A stretch of DNA of 64,000 nucleotides. Source: CAVSUR01 sp963731285. Lineage in GTDB: Bacteria > Actinomycetota > Actinomycetes > Streptosporangiales > Streptosporangiaceae. Positions 40,837 to 52,932 of the stretch are shown one piece after another. Within the stretch, counting starts at the first letter, position 1; each line of letters begins with the position of its first letter. Under the pieces are notes generated by a model that saw only the letters and a list, made by a program, of their open reading frames with translations, searched no databases and was not told where the DNA came from. The stretch spans positions 62,001 to 126,000 of the forward strand of contig CAVSUR010000001.1 in assembly GCA_963731285.1 (NCBI GenBank), read 5' to 3'. The position numbers were made by a program, and so were the translations under genes.

Positions 40837-41612
40837 CGCCCGGCGAACGTGGCCCGGCCCGGCCCGTCCGCGATGAAGCTGCGCATGCCCGTCTTCTGAT
40901 CCTCGGTCGCGAACAGCGCGGCGAAGTTCAGCCGCTCGATCTCCAGCCCGGTGGCCAGGTCGGCGTCCAGACCCTCGTCGATGGCCTGCTTGGCGGCGGC
41001 CAGCGCCAGCGCCGGGCCGCGCGCGTACTGCCCGACCAGCTCCGCCGCCGCGGCATGCACATCCTCGTCCGGCACCACCCGGTCGACCAGGCCGATGGCG
41101 TGCGCCTCGGCGGCGTCCACGAACCGGCCGGTGAAGACGATGTCCTTGGCCCGGGCCGGCCCCACCAGCCGGGGCAGCCGCTGCGTGCCGCCGGCGCCGG
41201 GAATGACACCGAGCAGGATCTCGGGCTGCCCGGCCTTCGCGCTGCGCCCCGCGACCCGGAAGTCCGCGCAGAGCGCCAGCTCCAGGCCCCCGCCGAGCGC
41301 GTATCCGGTGATCGCGGCGACCACCGGCTTGGGGATCTTCGCCACGGCGGTGAAGGCGCTCTGCAGCCGCCGCGCGCTGTCCGCCATCTGGCCGTAGCCG
41401 GCCTCGGCCATCTCCTTGATGTCGGCGCCGGCCGCGAAGACCCTCTCCCCGCCGTAGATGACCGCCGCGCGGATGTCCGGATCGTCAGTGACCTGCGCCG
41501 CCGCGACGGCAATCTCCCCCTGGACCTGAGCGTTCAGCGCGTTCATCGGCGGCCGGTCCAGCCGGATCGTCGCCACCGACCGGCTGATTTCCACTCGCAC
41601 GAACTCGCCCAT
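40833..41612 (-). CDS. enoyl-CoA hydratase/isomerase family protein
   Basis: 259 residues from ATG 41612. Crotonase fold: FAAGADIKEMAEAGY (oxyanion hole Ala/Gly-Ala-Asp), ITGYALGGGLELALCADFRV and EILLGVIPGAGGTQRLPRLVG containing the two catalytic Glu positions (E and the GAGGT loop). Typical of EchA hydratases of beta-oxidation; ETF genes in the same window would take the electrons of the preceding dehydrogenase step. Confidence 0.93.
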   Translation of the reverse strand: MGEFVRVEISRSVATIRLDRPPMNALNAQVQGEIAVAAAQVTDDPDIRAAVIYGGERVFAAGADIKEMAEAGYGQMADSARRLQSAFTAVAKIPKPVVAAITGYALGGGLELALCADFRVAGRSAKAGQPEILLGVIPGAGGTQRLPRLVGPARAKDIVFTGRFVDAAEAHAIGLVDRVVPDEDVHAAAAELVGQYARGPALALAAAKQAIDEGLDADLATGLEIERLNFAALFATEDQKTGMRSFIADGPGRATFAGR

Positions 41613-41675
41613 GCAGCGCCCTTCCTGCCGACCCATGATCCTACGCAGCCAGGCGGCAGCCCGCCGCGCCGGCGG

Positions 41676-44351
41676 TCAGCGCAGGTCGCCGGTGTCCATG
41701 CCGGCCGGGGCCACGGGCACCGTCACCAGGCCCAGCTCGGCCGGGCCGGCCAGCAGCCGGTGGTGCGGCAGCACCCGGACCGTGTAGCCGAACGGGCCAG
41801 GGCGGCCCAGCTCAGCCTCGCCCGCGTAGCGGGCCACGCCGTCAGGTCCTGGCGGGCTCTCCAGCGTCATGGGCCGGCGGCCCGGCCCGATGATCTCGTC
41901 GGACTCGCCGGTCTGGCCGAACACCACCTCGACCATGACGTCGTCAGGGGACAGCTCGCCGAGGGCGATGCTGGCCCGGACGGCCAGGGCCGCGCCGGGC
42001 ACCTGGGCGCCGTCGTCGGCCTCGACGTGATCGACCCGGGTGCCCGGCCATGCCTTGGCAACCCGCTGCTTCCAGGCGGCCAGCTCGCGCGCGCCCGGGT
42101 AGGACGGCTGGCCGCCGGCGGCCGGGGCGGTGGCGGCCAGCGCGGATACGGCACCGGGCGCGGCCGCCGGAGCGGCGCCGCCGGCGAGCGCACTGGATGC
42201 CTGCGCGGCGGGGACGTAGAACTCGGTGACGTACTGCCGGACCATCCGGGTGGCCTGGGCCTTGGGGCCCAGCATCCGCAGCGTCCCGCCGACCATCTCC
42301 AGCCAGCGGTGCGGCAGGCCGTCGGCTGCGGTGTCGTAGAACAGCGGGGCGACGGACTGGCCGATCAGGTCGTACAGCGCCGCCGCCTCCAGCTCGTCGC
42401 GGCGGCGGCTATCGCTGACGTCCTCGGCGGACGGGATCGCCCAGCCGTTGGTGCCGTCGAACCACTCGTCCCACCAGCCGTCGCGCACCGACAGGTTCAA
42501 GGCGCCGTTAAGCGCCGCCTTCATGCCCGAGGTGCCGCAGGCCTCCAGCGGCCGCAGCGGGTTGTTCAGCCACACGTCGCAGCCCTGCACCAGGGCCCGG
42601 CCGAGCTCCATGTCGTAGTCGGGCAGGAACACGATCCGGTGCCGGACCCGCGGGTCATCGGTGAACCTGACCATCTGCTGGATGAGCATCTTGCCGCCGT
42701 CGTCGGCCGGATGCGCCTTCCCGGCGATCACGATCTGGATAGGCCGGTCCGGGTCGGTCAGCAGCGCGGTCAGCCGCTCGGAGTCGGTCAGCATCATGGT
42801 GAGCCGCTTGTAGGACGGGACCCGGCGGGCGAAGCCGATGGTGAGCACCCGCTTGTCGAGCACCCCGTCGATCCATCCCAGCTCGGCCTCGGACGCGCCG
42901 CGCTGCCGCCAGGACGCCCGCAACCGGATGCGCGCGGATTCCACCAGCCCGGCGCGCAGCTGGTTGCGGATCTCCCACAGCCGCGCGGGCGGGACGTCCA
43001 GCTCGCCCCAGGACCGGCCGTCGTCGGCGGGCTCGTCCGCGCGCTCGCCGCCCATCAGGCCGAGTATCTGCGGCGCGACCCAGCTGGGGGCGTGCACGCC
43101 GTTGGTCACCGACGCGATCGGCACCTCGGCGGTGTCGAAACCCGGCCACAGGCCGGTGAACATCTCCCGGCTGACCTGGCCGTGCAGCACGCTCACGCCG
43201 TTGACCCGCTGGGCCAGCCGCATGCCCATGACCGCCATGTTGAACACTTCGGGATCGCCGCCAGGGTAGGTCTCGGAGCCGAGGGCCAGCACCCGGTCGG
43301 CCGGCAGCGCCGGGTCGGCGCTGGGGTCGGCGAACTGGCGCTGCACCAGGTCCCGGGTGAACCGGTCGATCCCGGCCGGCACCGGGGTGTGGGTGGTGAA
43401 CACCGTGCCGGCCCGGCACATCTCCAGCGCCTCGTCGAAATCGAGGCCGGCGGTGACGTACTCGCTGATGCGCTCGAGGCCCAGGAAGCCCGCGTGCCCC
43501 TCGTTGGTGTGGAACACCTCGGGCCCGGGGTGACCGGTGATCGCGCAGTACGCCCGCAGCGCGCGGACCCCGCCGATGCCCAGCAGCAGCTCCTGCCGCA
43601 GCCGGTGATCACTGCCGCCGCCGTAGAGCCGGTCGGTGACTTCCCGCATGCTCGGCTCGTTCTCCTCGACGTAGGAGTCGAGCAGCAGCAGCGGCACCCG
43701 GCCTACCTGGGCGATCCAGATCTGCGCGGCCAGCTGCTGGCCGCCGGCCAGCGCCACGGTCACCCGGACCGCGCTGCCGGCGGCGTCGCGCAGCAGGGTC
43801 AGCGGCAGCCCGGCCGGGTCGCTGGACGGGTAGCGCTCGGCCTGCCAGCCCTCGGCCGACAGCGACTGGGTGAAGTACCCGTGCCGGTACAAAAGGCCCA
43901 CGCCGATCAGCGGCACGCCGAGGTCGCTGGCCGCCTTCAGATGATCACCGGCCAGGATGCCCAGGCCGCCCGAGTACTGCGGCAGCGCCGCGGTGATCCC
44001 GTACTCCGGCGAGAAGTAGGCGATGCTGGCCGGGCGCTGGCCCCCGAGGTCCGCGCCGGTCTGGTACCAGCGCGGGCCGGACAGGTAGCTGTCCAGGTCC
44101 GCGGTCGCGGCGGACAGCCGCTCGCGGAAGCCGGGATCGGCGGCGAGCGCGGCCAGCCGTTCCTTCGGCACCTGGGACAGCACCGCCAGCGGGTCCCTGG
44201 CCGCCCGGCGCCGGCCCGCCGGGTCAATCGCGGTGAACAGGTCCAGCGTGTCGGCGTGCCAGCACCAGCGCAGGTTCAGCATCAGCCCGCGCAGCGGAGC
44301 GAGGGCCTCGGGCAGGACCGGACGGACCGTGAATCGGCGGATGGCTCTCAC
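41676..44351 (-). CDS. glgP: alpha-glucan (glycogen) phosphorylase, GlgP type
   Basis: 891 residues from GTG 44351 behind GAGGAG. The N-terminal DUF3417 region (LRGLMLNLRWCWHADTLDLF) marks the actinobacterial/archaeal type. Active site: YFSPEYGITAALPQYSGGLG, FHTNEGHAGFLGLERI, and the PLP/phosphate part EACGTSGMKAALNGALNLSV. It releases glucose-1-phosphate from glycogen. An Ala/Pro-rich insert at about residues 725-755 interrupts the C-terminal region. Divergent from glgE; breakdown and synthesis genes share one control region. Confidence 0.95.
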   Translation of the reverse strand: MRAIRRFTVRPVLPEALAPLRGLMLNLRWCWHADTLDLFTAIDPAGRRRAARDPLAVLSQVPKERLAALAADPGFRERLSAATADLDSYLSGPRWYQTGADLGGQRPASIAYFSPEYGITAALPQYSGGLGILAGDHLKAASDLGVPLIGVGLLYRHGYFTQSLSAEGWQAERYPSSDPAGLPLTLLRDAAGSAVRVTVALAGGQQLAAQIWIAQVGRVPLLLLDSYVEENEPSMREVTDRLYGGGSDHRLRQELLLGIGGVRALRAYCAITGHPGPEVFHTNEGHAGFLGLERISEYVTAGLDFDEALEMCRAGTVFTTHTPVPAGIDRFTRDLVQRQFADPSADPALPADRVLALGSETYPGGDPEVFNMAVMGMRLAQRVNGVSVLHGQVSREMFTGLWPGFDTAEVPIASVTNGVHAPSWVAPQILGLMGGERADEPADDGRSWGELDVPPARLWEIRNQLRAGLVESARIRLRASWRQRGASEAELGWIDGVLDKRVLTIGFARRVPSYKRLTMMLTDSERLTALLTDPDRPIQIVIAGKAHPADDGGKMLIQQMVRFTDDPRVRHRIVFLPDYDMELGRALVQGCDVWLNNPLRPLEACGTSGMKAALNGALNLSVRDGWWDEWFDGTNGWAIPSAEDVSDSRRRDELEAAALYDLIGQSVAPLFYDTAADGLPHRWLEMVGGTLRMLGPKAQATRMVRQYVTEFYVPAAQASSALAGGAAPAAAPGAVSALAATAPAAGGQPSYPGARELAAWKQRVAKAWPGTRVDHVEADDGAQVPGAALAVRASIALGELSPDDVMVEVVFGQTGESDEIIGPGRRPMTLESPPGPDGVARYAGEAELGRPGPFGYTVRVLPHHRLLAGPAELGLVTVPVAPAGMDTGDLR

Positions 44352-44673
44352 GCTCAGTGCTCCTCGTGACAATACCGGCTATCGCGTCTGCAGGTCATCA
44401 ATCGGCGCCCGGCCGGCGCAGCCCCGTGCCGCGGCCGAACCGCGTCGATCACCCGGTAGTCCGTCCGGCCAACCGCAAGGATGCTACGCGAGCCGGCAGG
44501 TACGCGAGCGCCGGCCCGGCGGTTGCCCGCGGCCGGAAAGGCAGTGCTCAGCACGGGCCGGCGCGCAGCTCATTTGACGCAAAATTTACCCGGCCCGAGG
44601 CCGGCGGGCCGGGAGGAGGAACAGGGCCGGGGCTGCCCGCATCGCGCCCGGACGGACTGGGTAGCTTTCTGGC
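44352..44673. promoter_or_regulatory. divergent glgP/glgE control region
   Basis: 322 bases with no convincing gene. It contains a 9-base direct repeat TACGCGAGC at 44485-44493 and 44501-44509 (16-base period), and a perfect 8-bp stem CCCGGCCC (44589-44596) / GGGCCGGG (44606-44613) just after an AT-rich stretch (AAAATTTA, 44580-44587). A GGAGGAGGA run follows at 44613 but has no start codon within reach. Likely holds both promoters and a glgE leader hairpin. Confidence 0.5.
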
Positions 44674-46740
<2,067 letters not shown>

Positions 46741-46802
46741 CAGGCACGATCGGGGTACAACGCCCTCTGACTGGTTTCGGTAATTTCCTGCAGGAGCGCG
46801 CA

Positions 46803-46825
46803 GTGGTGACCCAGTGGTGACGCAA
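46803..46825 (+). repeat. 11-bp duplication of the treS start region
   Basis: GTGGTGACCCA (46803-46813) is followed at once by GTGGTGACGCA (46814-46824). The ribosome site AGGAG (about 46791) is ideally placed for the first GTG (6-7 bases), but that frame encodes only VVTQW before TGA at 46818-46820, which overlaps the second GTG pair. The real treS frame begins at the second copy. Confidence 0.75.
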
Positions 46826-48604
46826 CCCGAGCCCGGCCTGCCCGCGGTGGGGCGGCCCCGGCCCGACTTCCACCCCAGTTCCGCGGCGGCCCCGGCCGAG
46901 CCGGTACCGGACTCGTTCTCGTTCGAGAAACCGCGTGATCCGCAGTGGTACAAGCGCGCGGTCTTCTACGAGGTGCTGATCAGGGGCTTCTACGACTCCA
47001 ACGGCGACGGCACCGGCGACCTGCGCGGCCTGACCTCGCGGCTGGACTACCTGCAGTGGCTGGGCATCGACTGCATCTGGCTGCTGCCCATCTACGCCTC
47101 GCCGCTGCGCGACGGCGGCTACGACATCGCCGACTTCACCGCGATCCTGCCCGACTTCGGCACGATCGGCGACTTCGTGGAACTGGTCGAGGCAGCGCAC
47201 GAGCGCGGCATCCGGGTGATCGCCGACCTGGTCATGAACCACACCAGCGACGCCCACCCGTGGTTCCAGGCCTCCCGGTCCGACCCGAACGGCCCGTTCG
47301 GCGACTTCTACGTGTGGTCGGACACCGACGACCGCTACGACGAGGCCCGGGTCATCTTCGTGGACACCGAGCAGTCCAACTGGACCTACGACCAGGTGCG
47401 CGGCCAGTACTACTGGCACCGGTTCTTCTCCCACCAGCCGGACCTGAACTATGAGAACCCTAAGGTCTGCGACGCGATGATCGAGGTGCTGCGGTTCTGG
47501 CTGGACCTCGGCATCGACGGCTTCCGGCTGGACGCGGTGCCGTATCTGTACGAGCGGGAGGGCACCGACTGCGAGAACCTCAAGGAGACCCACGAGTACC
47601 TGAAGCGGGTCCGGTCGGAGATCGACCGGCTGTACCCCGACCGGGTACTGCTGGCCGAGGCCAACCAGTGGCCCGCCGACGTGGTGGAGTACTTCGGGGA
47701 CGCCTCGGTCGGCGGCGACGAGTGCCACATGGCCTTCCACTTCCCGCTGATGCCGCGGATCTTCATGGCGGTGCGGCGGGAGCAGCGCTACCCGATCAGC
47801 GAGATCATGGCGCAGACCCCATCGCTGCCGTCGGGCTGCCAGTGGGGCATCTTCCTGCGCAACCACGACGAGCTGACCCTGGAGATGGTCACCGACGACG
47901 AGCGGGACTACATGTACACCGAGTACGCCCGCGATCCGCGGATGAAGGCGAACATCGGGATCCGGCGCCGCCTGCTGCCGCTGCTGGAGGGCGACCTTAA
48001 CCAGCTTGAGCTGTTCACCGCGCTGCTGCTGTCGCTGCCCGGCTCCCCGGTGCTGTACTACGGCGACGAGGTCGGCATGGGCGACAACATCTGGCTCGGC
48101 GACCGGGACGGGGTGCGCACCCCGATGCAGTGGACGCCGGACCGCAACGCCGGTTTCTCCTCGACCGACCCGGCGAGGCTCTACCTGCCGGTGATCATGG
48201 ACCCGATCTACGGCTACCAGGCGGTCAACGTCGAGGCGCAGGAGAAGAACGCCAACTCGCTGCTGCACTGGACCCGGCGCATGATCGAGATCCGCAAGCG
48301 GCACCCGGTGTTCGCCCTCGGCAGCTACGCCGAGCTGTCCTCGTCGAACCCGAGCGTGCTGGCGTTCGTGCGCGAGTGCGACCCTCAGCCGGGCGGCCCG
48401 CCCGCCGACCGGGTGCTGTGCGTCAACAACCTGTCCCGGTTTCCGCAGCCGGTCGAGCTTGACCTGTCCCGGTTCCGGGGCTCGGTCCCGGTCGAGTGCA
48501 TGGGCGGGGTCACGTTCCCGCCGATCGGCGAGTGGAGCTACCTGCTGACCCTGCCCGGCCACGGCTTCTACTGGTTCGTCCTGCAGCCCCCCGCCGACAG
48601 CTAG
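46814..48604 (+). CDS. treS: maltose alpha-D-glucosyltransferase (trehalose synthase)
   Basis: 596 residues, interconverting trehalose and maltose (GH13_16). Motifs: FYEVLIRGFYDSNGDGTGDL, VIADLVMNHTSDAHPWFQAS, LGIDGFRLDAVPYLYEREGT (nucleophile Asp), RVLLAEANQWPADVVEYFG (acid/base Glu) and FLRNHDELTLEMVTD. The first about 40 residues are disordered. No maltokinase domain is fused; the kinase is the next gene. Start at GTG 46814 or 46817, read through a duplicated start region. Confidence 0.96.
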   Translation: MVTQPEPGLPAVGRPRPDFHPSSAAAPAEPVPDSFSFEKPRDPQWYKRAVFYEVLIRGFYDSNGDGTGDLRGLTSRLDYLQWLGIDCIWLLPIYASPLRDGGYDIADFTAILPDFGTIGDFVELVEAAHERGIRVIADLVMNHTSDAHPWFQASRSDPNGPFGDFYVWSDTDDRYDEARVIFVDTEQSNWTYDQVRGQYYWHRFFSHQPDLNYENPKVCDAMIEVLRFWLDLGIDGFRLDAVPYLYEREGTDCENLKETHEYLKRVRSEIDRLYPDRVLLAEANQWPADVVEYFGDASVGGDECHMAFHFPLMPRIFMAVRREQRYPISEIMAQTPSLPSGCQWGIFLRNHDELTLEMVTDDERDYMYTEYARDPRMKANIGIRRRLLPLLEGDLNQLELFTALLLSLPGSPVLYYGDEVGMGDNIWLGDRDGVRTPMQWTPDRNAGFSSTDPARLYLPVIMDPIYGYQAVNVEAQEKNANSLLHWTRRMIEIRKRHPVFALGSYAELSSSNPSVLAFVRECDPQPGGPPADRVLCVNNLSRFPQPVELDLSRFRGSVPVECMGGVTFPPIGEWSYLLTLPGHGFYWFVLQPPADS

Positions 48605-48790
48605 CCCGGCTGGCGGCGGGGGATGCCTTCCGTGGCAGGCTAGCGGCGGGGCCGGGCCGGTACCGGCGGCCCCTGCCCGGACTGTCCCGGCAGCCGCCCG
48701 CCCGGGCCTGGCCGGAATAATTGACCTCCACGCGGGCACGTAATGGGCGTCCTGGGTAAGGCGGGAACATAAGCGAACTGCGGCTACGAG

Positions 48791-50212
48791 ATGAGCAAGA
48801 AAGCCATGACGTTCGAGCAGACGCTGGCGCGGTGGCTGCCCGCCCAGCGCTGGTTCGCCGGCCAGGCCGTGCCGCCGGGGGCGCTCACCGTGCTGGCCGA
48901 CACCGTGCTCGCCGGCGGCGAGCCGGCCCTGCGGCACCTGATTGTCAGCGTGCCCGACGGCCGTGCTCCGGCCCGCTACCAGATCCTGGCCGGGCTGCGC
49001 GCCGACATGCCCGCCGCGCTGCGGCACGCCGTGATCGGCCCGGCGGACGGCGGCCTGATCGCCTACGACGCCCTGCACGACCCGGAGCTGTGCGCCCGGC
49101 TGCTGGATGCCATCGGGTCGCAAGCCACGGTCGGGCCGGTACGGTTCGCCCGCGAGCCGGGCGCCCCCCTCGAGCGCTGGCCGGGCAGCCGGGTGATGAG
49201 CGCCGAGCAGAGCAACACCAGCGTGGTGTTCGGCGAGGCGGCCATACTGAAGGTGCTGCGCCGGGTCTTCCCCGGCGTGAACCCGGACCTGGAGGTGGCC
49301 GGCGCGCTGGCCCGGCTGGGCTCGCGGCGGATCGCCCGGCCCTACGGCTGGATCGCCACCGACCTGGATGGCGAGGCCGCACTGCTCGGCGTGCTGTCGC
49401 AGTACCTGGCGCACGCCAGCGACGGATGGACGCTGGCCACCGCGAACCTGCGCGCGATGTACGCCCGGCACGGCAGCTACGAACGGGATTACCTGACCGA
49501 GCCGCTTGCCGCTGACCCGCCGGGCGAGCGCGGTGCCGCCGCCGCAGCAGGGCCCAGGGCCGGACAGGATTTCGCGATCGAGGCGCTGGCGCTCGGCCGC
49601 GCCACCGCCGAGATGCACGCCGACCTGGCCACCGCGTTCGGCTCCGCGCCGATGCCGGCCGGCGAGGTCGCCGCGCTGAGCGAGGCCATGACCGGCAAGC
49701 TGGACGCCGCCCTGGCCGAGGTGCCCGAACTGGCCGCGCAGTCGGCGAAGCTGCGCGCCGCCTACGCGGATCTGGCCGCGGCCAGCCGGCCGGTGATGTT
49801 GCAGCGCGTGCACGGCGACTACCATCTCGGCCAGGTGCTCCGCACGGAGGCGGGCTGGGTGGCGCTGGATTTCGAGGGCGAGCCGGCCGTGCCGCTAGCG
49901 GTCCGGCGCGCCCCGGCCCCGGCGCTGCGTGACGTGGCCGGCATGCTGCGGTCCTTTGACTACGCGGCCCGGCACCGGCTGCTCGGGCACCCGGACGCCG
50001 CGCGGCTGCGCGGGCTCGCTGATGCCTGGGTGGCGCGCTGCCAGACCGCGTTCTGCGCCGGATACGCTCAGGCCGGCGGGATGGATCCGAAGGCTGACGC
50101 GCCGTTGCTGCGCGCCCTGATGCTGGAGAAGGCGGTCTACGAAGTGATCTACGAGGCACACCACCGGCCGGCCTGGATGCCGATCCCGCTCGGCGCGATC
50201 GCCGCTGCCTAG
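48791..50212 (+). CDS. mak: maltokinase
   Basis: 473 residues. It phosphorylates the maltose made by TreS to maltose-1-phosphate, the GlgE donor. Aminoglycoside-kinase-like fold: the N-terminal cap (LARWLPAQRWFAGQ), VMSAEQSNTSVVFGEAAILKVLR with the ATP Lys, catalytic QRVHGDYHLGQVL and metal-binding VALDFEGEP. An Ala/Gly-rich insert lies at about residues 240-260. It starts at ATG 48791, 186 bases after treS, and ends 2 bases before glgB. Confidence 0.95.
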   Translation: MSKKAMTFEQTLARWLPAQRWFAGQAVPPGALTVLADTVLAGGEPALRHLIVSVPDGRAPARYQILAGLRADMPAALRHAVIGPADGGLIAYDALHDPELCARLLDAIGSQATVGPVRFAREPGAPLERWPGSRVMSAEQSNTSVVFGEAAILKVLRRVFPGVNPDLEVAGALARLGSRRIARPYGWIATDLDGEAALLGVLSQYLAHASDGWTLATANLRAMYARHGSYERDYLTEPLAADPPGERGAAAAAGPRAGQDFAIEALALGRATAEMHADLATAFGSAPMPAGEVAALSEAMTGKLDAALAEVPELAAQSAKLRAAYADLAAASRPVMLQRVHGDYHLGQVLRTEAGWVALDFEGEPAVPLAVRRAPAPALRDVAGMLRSFDYAARHRLLGHPDAARLRGLADAWVARCQTAFCAGYAQAGGMDPKADAPLLRALMLEKAVYEVIYEAHHRPAWMPIPLGAIAAA

Positions 50213-50214
50213 CC

Positions 50215-52407
50215 ATGACTCCTACCCCCGCGACTGGCAGCCAGGGCCTGGCCGACCCGGTCAGTCACGAGCAGATCGACCAGATCACCGGCGGCTGGCA
50301 CCACAACCCGCACGCGGTGCTCGGCGCGCACGCCACCGATGACGGCACCTACATCAGGGCGCTGCGGCCGCTCGCCGAGTCGGTCACCGCGGTGCTGCCG
50401 GACGGGCAGCGCATCCCGATGACGCATGTGCACCAGGGCGTGTTCTCCGCGCTGGTACCCGGGGTCACCGTGTCCGACTACCGGATCGCGGCGCGGTATC
50501 CGGGCGCGGCCGGGGAGATCACCGGCGACGACCCCTACCGGCACCTGCCGACGCTCGGCGAGGTCGACCTGCACCTGATCGCCGAGGGCAGGCACGAGGC
50601 GCTGTGGCGGGTGCTCGGCGCGCACGTGCTGCCGCACGGCACCGGCACCGCGTTCGCCGTGTGGGCGCCCAGCGCCCAGGCGGTGCGGGTCATCGGGGAC
50701 TTCAACCACTGGGACGGCCACGGGCATCCGATGCGCTCGCTCGGCAGCTCCGGAGTGTGGGAGCTGCTGGTGCCAGGGGCGGAGCCGGGCGCCCGGTACA
50801 AGTACGAGATCCGCGGCCGGGACGGGACCTGGCACAGCAAGGCCGACCCGCTGGCCGCGCTGGCCGAGCCGCCGCCTGCCACCGCGTCGGTCGTGTACGA
50901 GTCCGGTTACCAGTGGGGCGACCACGACTGGATCGAGGCCAGGTCCCGCGCCGACCTGCTGGCCAGCCCGGTGAGCATCTACGAGGTGCACCTCGGCTCC
51001 TGGCGGCCCGGGCTGTCCTATGCCCAGCTGGCCGACCAGCTGACCGAGTACGTCGCCGAGCTCGGCTTCACCCACGTCGAGCTCATGCCGGTCGCCGAGT
51101 ACCCGTTCGGCGGCTCGTGGGGCTATCAGGTGACGTCGTATTACGCGCCGTCGGCCCGGTTCGGCACGCCGGACGAGTTCCGCTACCTGGTGGACCGGCT
51201 GCATCAGGCGGGCATCGGCGTGCTGGTGGACTGGGTGCCTGCGCACTTCCCGCGGGACGACTGGGCACTGGCCCGGTTCGACGGCACGCCGCTGTACGAG
51301 AACTCCGACCCGCGCCGCGGCGAGCACCCCGACTGGGGGACGCTGATCTTCGATTACGGCCGCCGCGAGGTGCGCAACTTCCTGGTCGCCAACGCCATCT
51401 ACTGGCTGCAGGAGTTCCACGTGGACGGGCTGCGGGTGGACGCGGTCGCCTCCATGCTGTACCTGGATTACTCCAGGAAAGAGGGTCAGTGGTCCCCGAA
51501 CGCGCTCGGCGGCCGGGAGAACCTGGACGCGGTGTCGTTCCTGCAGGAAGTCAACGCCACCTGCTACCGGCTGATACCCGGAATCACGATGATCGCCGAG
51601 GAGTCCACCGCCTGGCCGGGCGTGACCAGGCCGGTGTACCTGGGCGGCCTCGGTTTCGGCCTGAAGTGGAACATGGGCTGGATGCACGACACGCTCGACT
51701 ACCTGTCGCGCGACCCGGTGTACCGCAGCTACCACCACAACGAGATGACGTTCTCGATGATGTACGCCTACAGCGAGAACTTCGTGCTGCCGCTGTCGCA
51801 CGACGAGGTCGTGCACGGCAAGGGCTCGCTGCTGCACAAGATGCCGGGCGATGAGTGGCGGCAGTTCGCCGGCCTGCGGTCGCTGCTGGCCTACATGTGG
51901 GCGCATCCGGGCAAGCAGCTGGTGTTCATGGGGTCGGAATTCGGCCAGGGCGACGAATGGTCGCAGGAGCGCGGGCTGATCTGGGAGCTGCTGCGCTACG
52001 ACCGGCACGGCGGGGTGCGCCAGCTAGTGGGCGACCTGAACCGCGCCTACAAGGCGCATCCGGCGCTGTGGCGGCTGGACGCCGTGCCGGCCGGCTTCGA
52101 GTGGATCGACGCCAACGACACCGCGGGCAACACGCTGTCGTTCCTCCGGTTCGCCGGCTCGGGCGGCGGCGCGGTGGCCTGCCTGGCGAACTTCTCTGGC
52201 GAGCCGCACGAGCACTACCGGGTGGGCCTGCCCTCTGCGGGCCGGTGGACGGAGCTGATCAACACCGACTCGGCCCTGTACGGCGGCAGCGGGGTCGGCA
52301 ACCTCGGCGCCGTCGAGGCGGTGAACGAGCCCTGGCATGGCCGCCCGGCGTCGGCGGTACTGCGGCTGCCGCCGCTCGGCGTGGTCTGGCTCGCAGCCGG
52401 GGAGTAG
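50215..52407 (+). CDS. glgB: 1,4-alpha-glucan branching enzyme
   Basis: 730 residues, GH13_9. It adds alpha-1,6 branches to the linear chains GlgE makes. N-terminal CBM48 modules (HHNPHAVLGAHATDDGTYIR; FAVWAPSAQAVRVIGDFNHW), then ELMPVAEYPFGGSWGYQ, VDGLRVDAVASMLYLDYSR (nucleophile Asp), ITMIAEESTAWPGVTRPVYL (Glu) and LPLSHDEVVHGKGSLLHKM. Full length, last gene of the operon. Confidence 0.97.
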   Translation: MTPTPATGSQGLADPVSHEQIDQITGGWHHNPHAVLGAHATDDGTYIRALRPLAESVTAVLPDGQRIPMTHVHQGVFSALVPGVTVSDYRIAARYPGAAGEITGDDPYRHLPTLGEVDLHLIAEGRHEALWRVLGAHVLPHGTGTAFAVWAPSAQAVRVIGDFNHWDGHGHPMRSLGSSGVWELLVPGAEPGARYKYEIRGRDGTWHSKADPLAALAEPPPATASVVYESGYQWGDHDWIEARSRADLLASPVSIYEVHLGSWRPGLSYAQLADQLTEYVAELGFTHVELMPVAEYPFGGSWGYQVTSYYAPSARFGTPDEFRYLVDRLHQAGIGVLVDWVPAHFPRDDWALARFDGTPLYENSDPRRGEHPDWGTLIFDYGRREVRNFLVANAIYWLQEFHVDGLRVDAVASMLYLDYSRKEGQWSPNALGGRENLDAVSFLQEVNATCYRLIPGITMIAEESTAWPGVTRPVYLGGLGFGLKWNMGWMHDTLDYLSRDPVYRSYHHNEMTFSMMYAYSENFVLPLSHDEVVHGKGSLLHKMPGDEWRQFAGLRSLLAYMWAHPGKQLVFMGSEFGQGDEWSQERGLIWELLRYDRHGGVRQLVGDLNRAYKAHPALWRLDAVPAGFEWIDANDTAGNTLSFLRFAGSGGGAVACLANFSGEPHEHYRVGLPSAGRWTELINTDSALYGGSGVGNLGAVEAVNEPWHGRPASAVLRLPPLGVVWLAAGE

Positions 52408-52439
52408 CCGGTCCCGGCCGCAGTACCGCCGGGCGCTGG

Positions 52440-52929
52440 TCAGCTGACCGGCAGGATCTGCGCCCGGGTTACCCGGCCGCCGGCCAGCTCCAGTACGCCG
52501 ATGGTGCCACGGGGCTGGCGGCGGCGGTCAGTCGGGGAACCCGGATTGAATATCCGCACCGTCCCGTCCGTCTCGTCCAGCGGAATGTGCGAATGCCCGA
52601 ACACCACCAGGGCGGCGGCCGGGAACCGGCGGCGCAGCCGGGCCAGCCGCGGCCCGCGGCCCGCTGTCGTGCACCATCGCTACCGGCACGCCGCCCAGGT
52701 CCAGCTCCAGCTGCGGCGGCGCGCCCCAGGCGGCCACCGCCGGCTCGTCGTTGTTGCCGAGCACTGCCCGCACCGGCGCGTACCCGGCTAGCTCGTCCAG
52801 CACCTGCGCGGTGCAGACGTCGCCGGCATGCAGGATCAGCTCGGCCCGGCGCAGCTGGACGGCGACCGCCGCCGGGCACGACTTCCACCGCCGGGGCGCA
52901 TGCGTGTCCGCCAGGACCACCACCCGCAC
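52440..52929 (-). CDS. metallophosphoesterase (YfcE/MJ0936 type), frameshifted
   Basis: GTG 52929 opens RVVVLADTHAPRRWKSCP, followed by ELILHAGDV and VLGNNDEPAV, the calcineurin-like metal motifs (DTH, GDV, GNND). At about 52655 the frame slips: the rest is in another frame and reads RLARLRRRFPAAALVVFGHS, then HIPLDETDG and IFNPGSP, a perfect family C-terminus ending at TGA 52440. Repaired, the protein is about 163 residues. One extra base in GGCCGCGGGCCGCGG explains it. It follows the methyltransferase gene by three bases. Confidence 0.82.
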
Positions 52930-52932
52930 TGG

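Noticed and set aside
40803..44369. An unbroken plus-strand frame of nearly 1,200 codons
   Set aside because: It is antisense to glgP, whose motifs are unmistakable; such long shadow frames are expected at this GC content, and its translation is Arg/Gly/Gln-rich with no domain.
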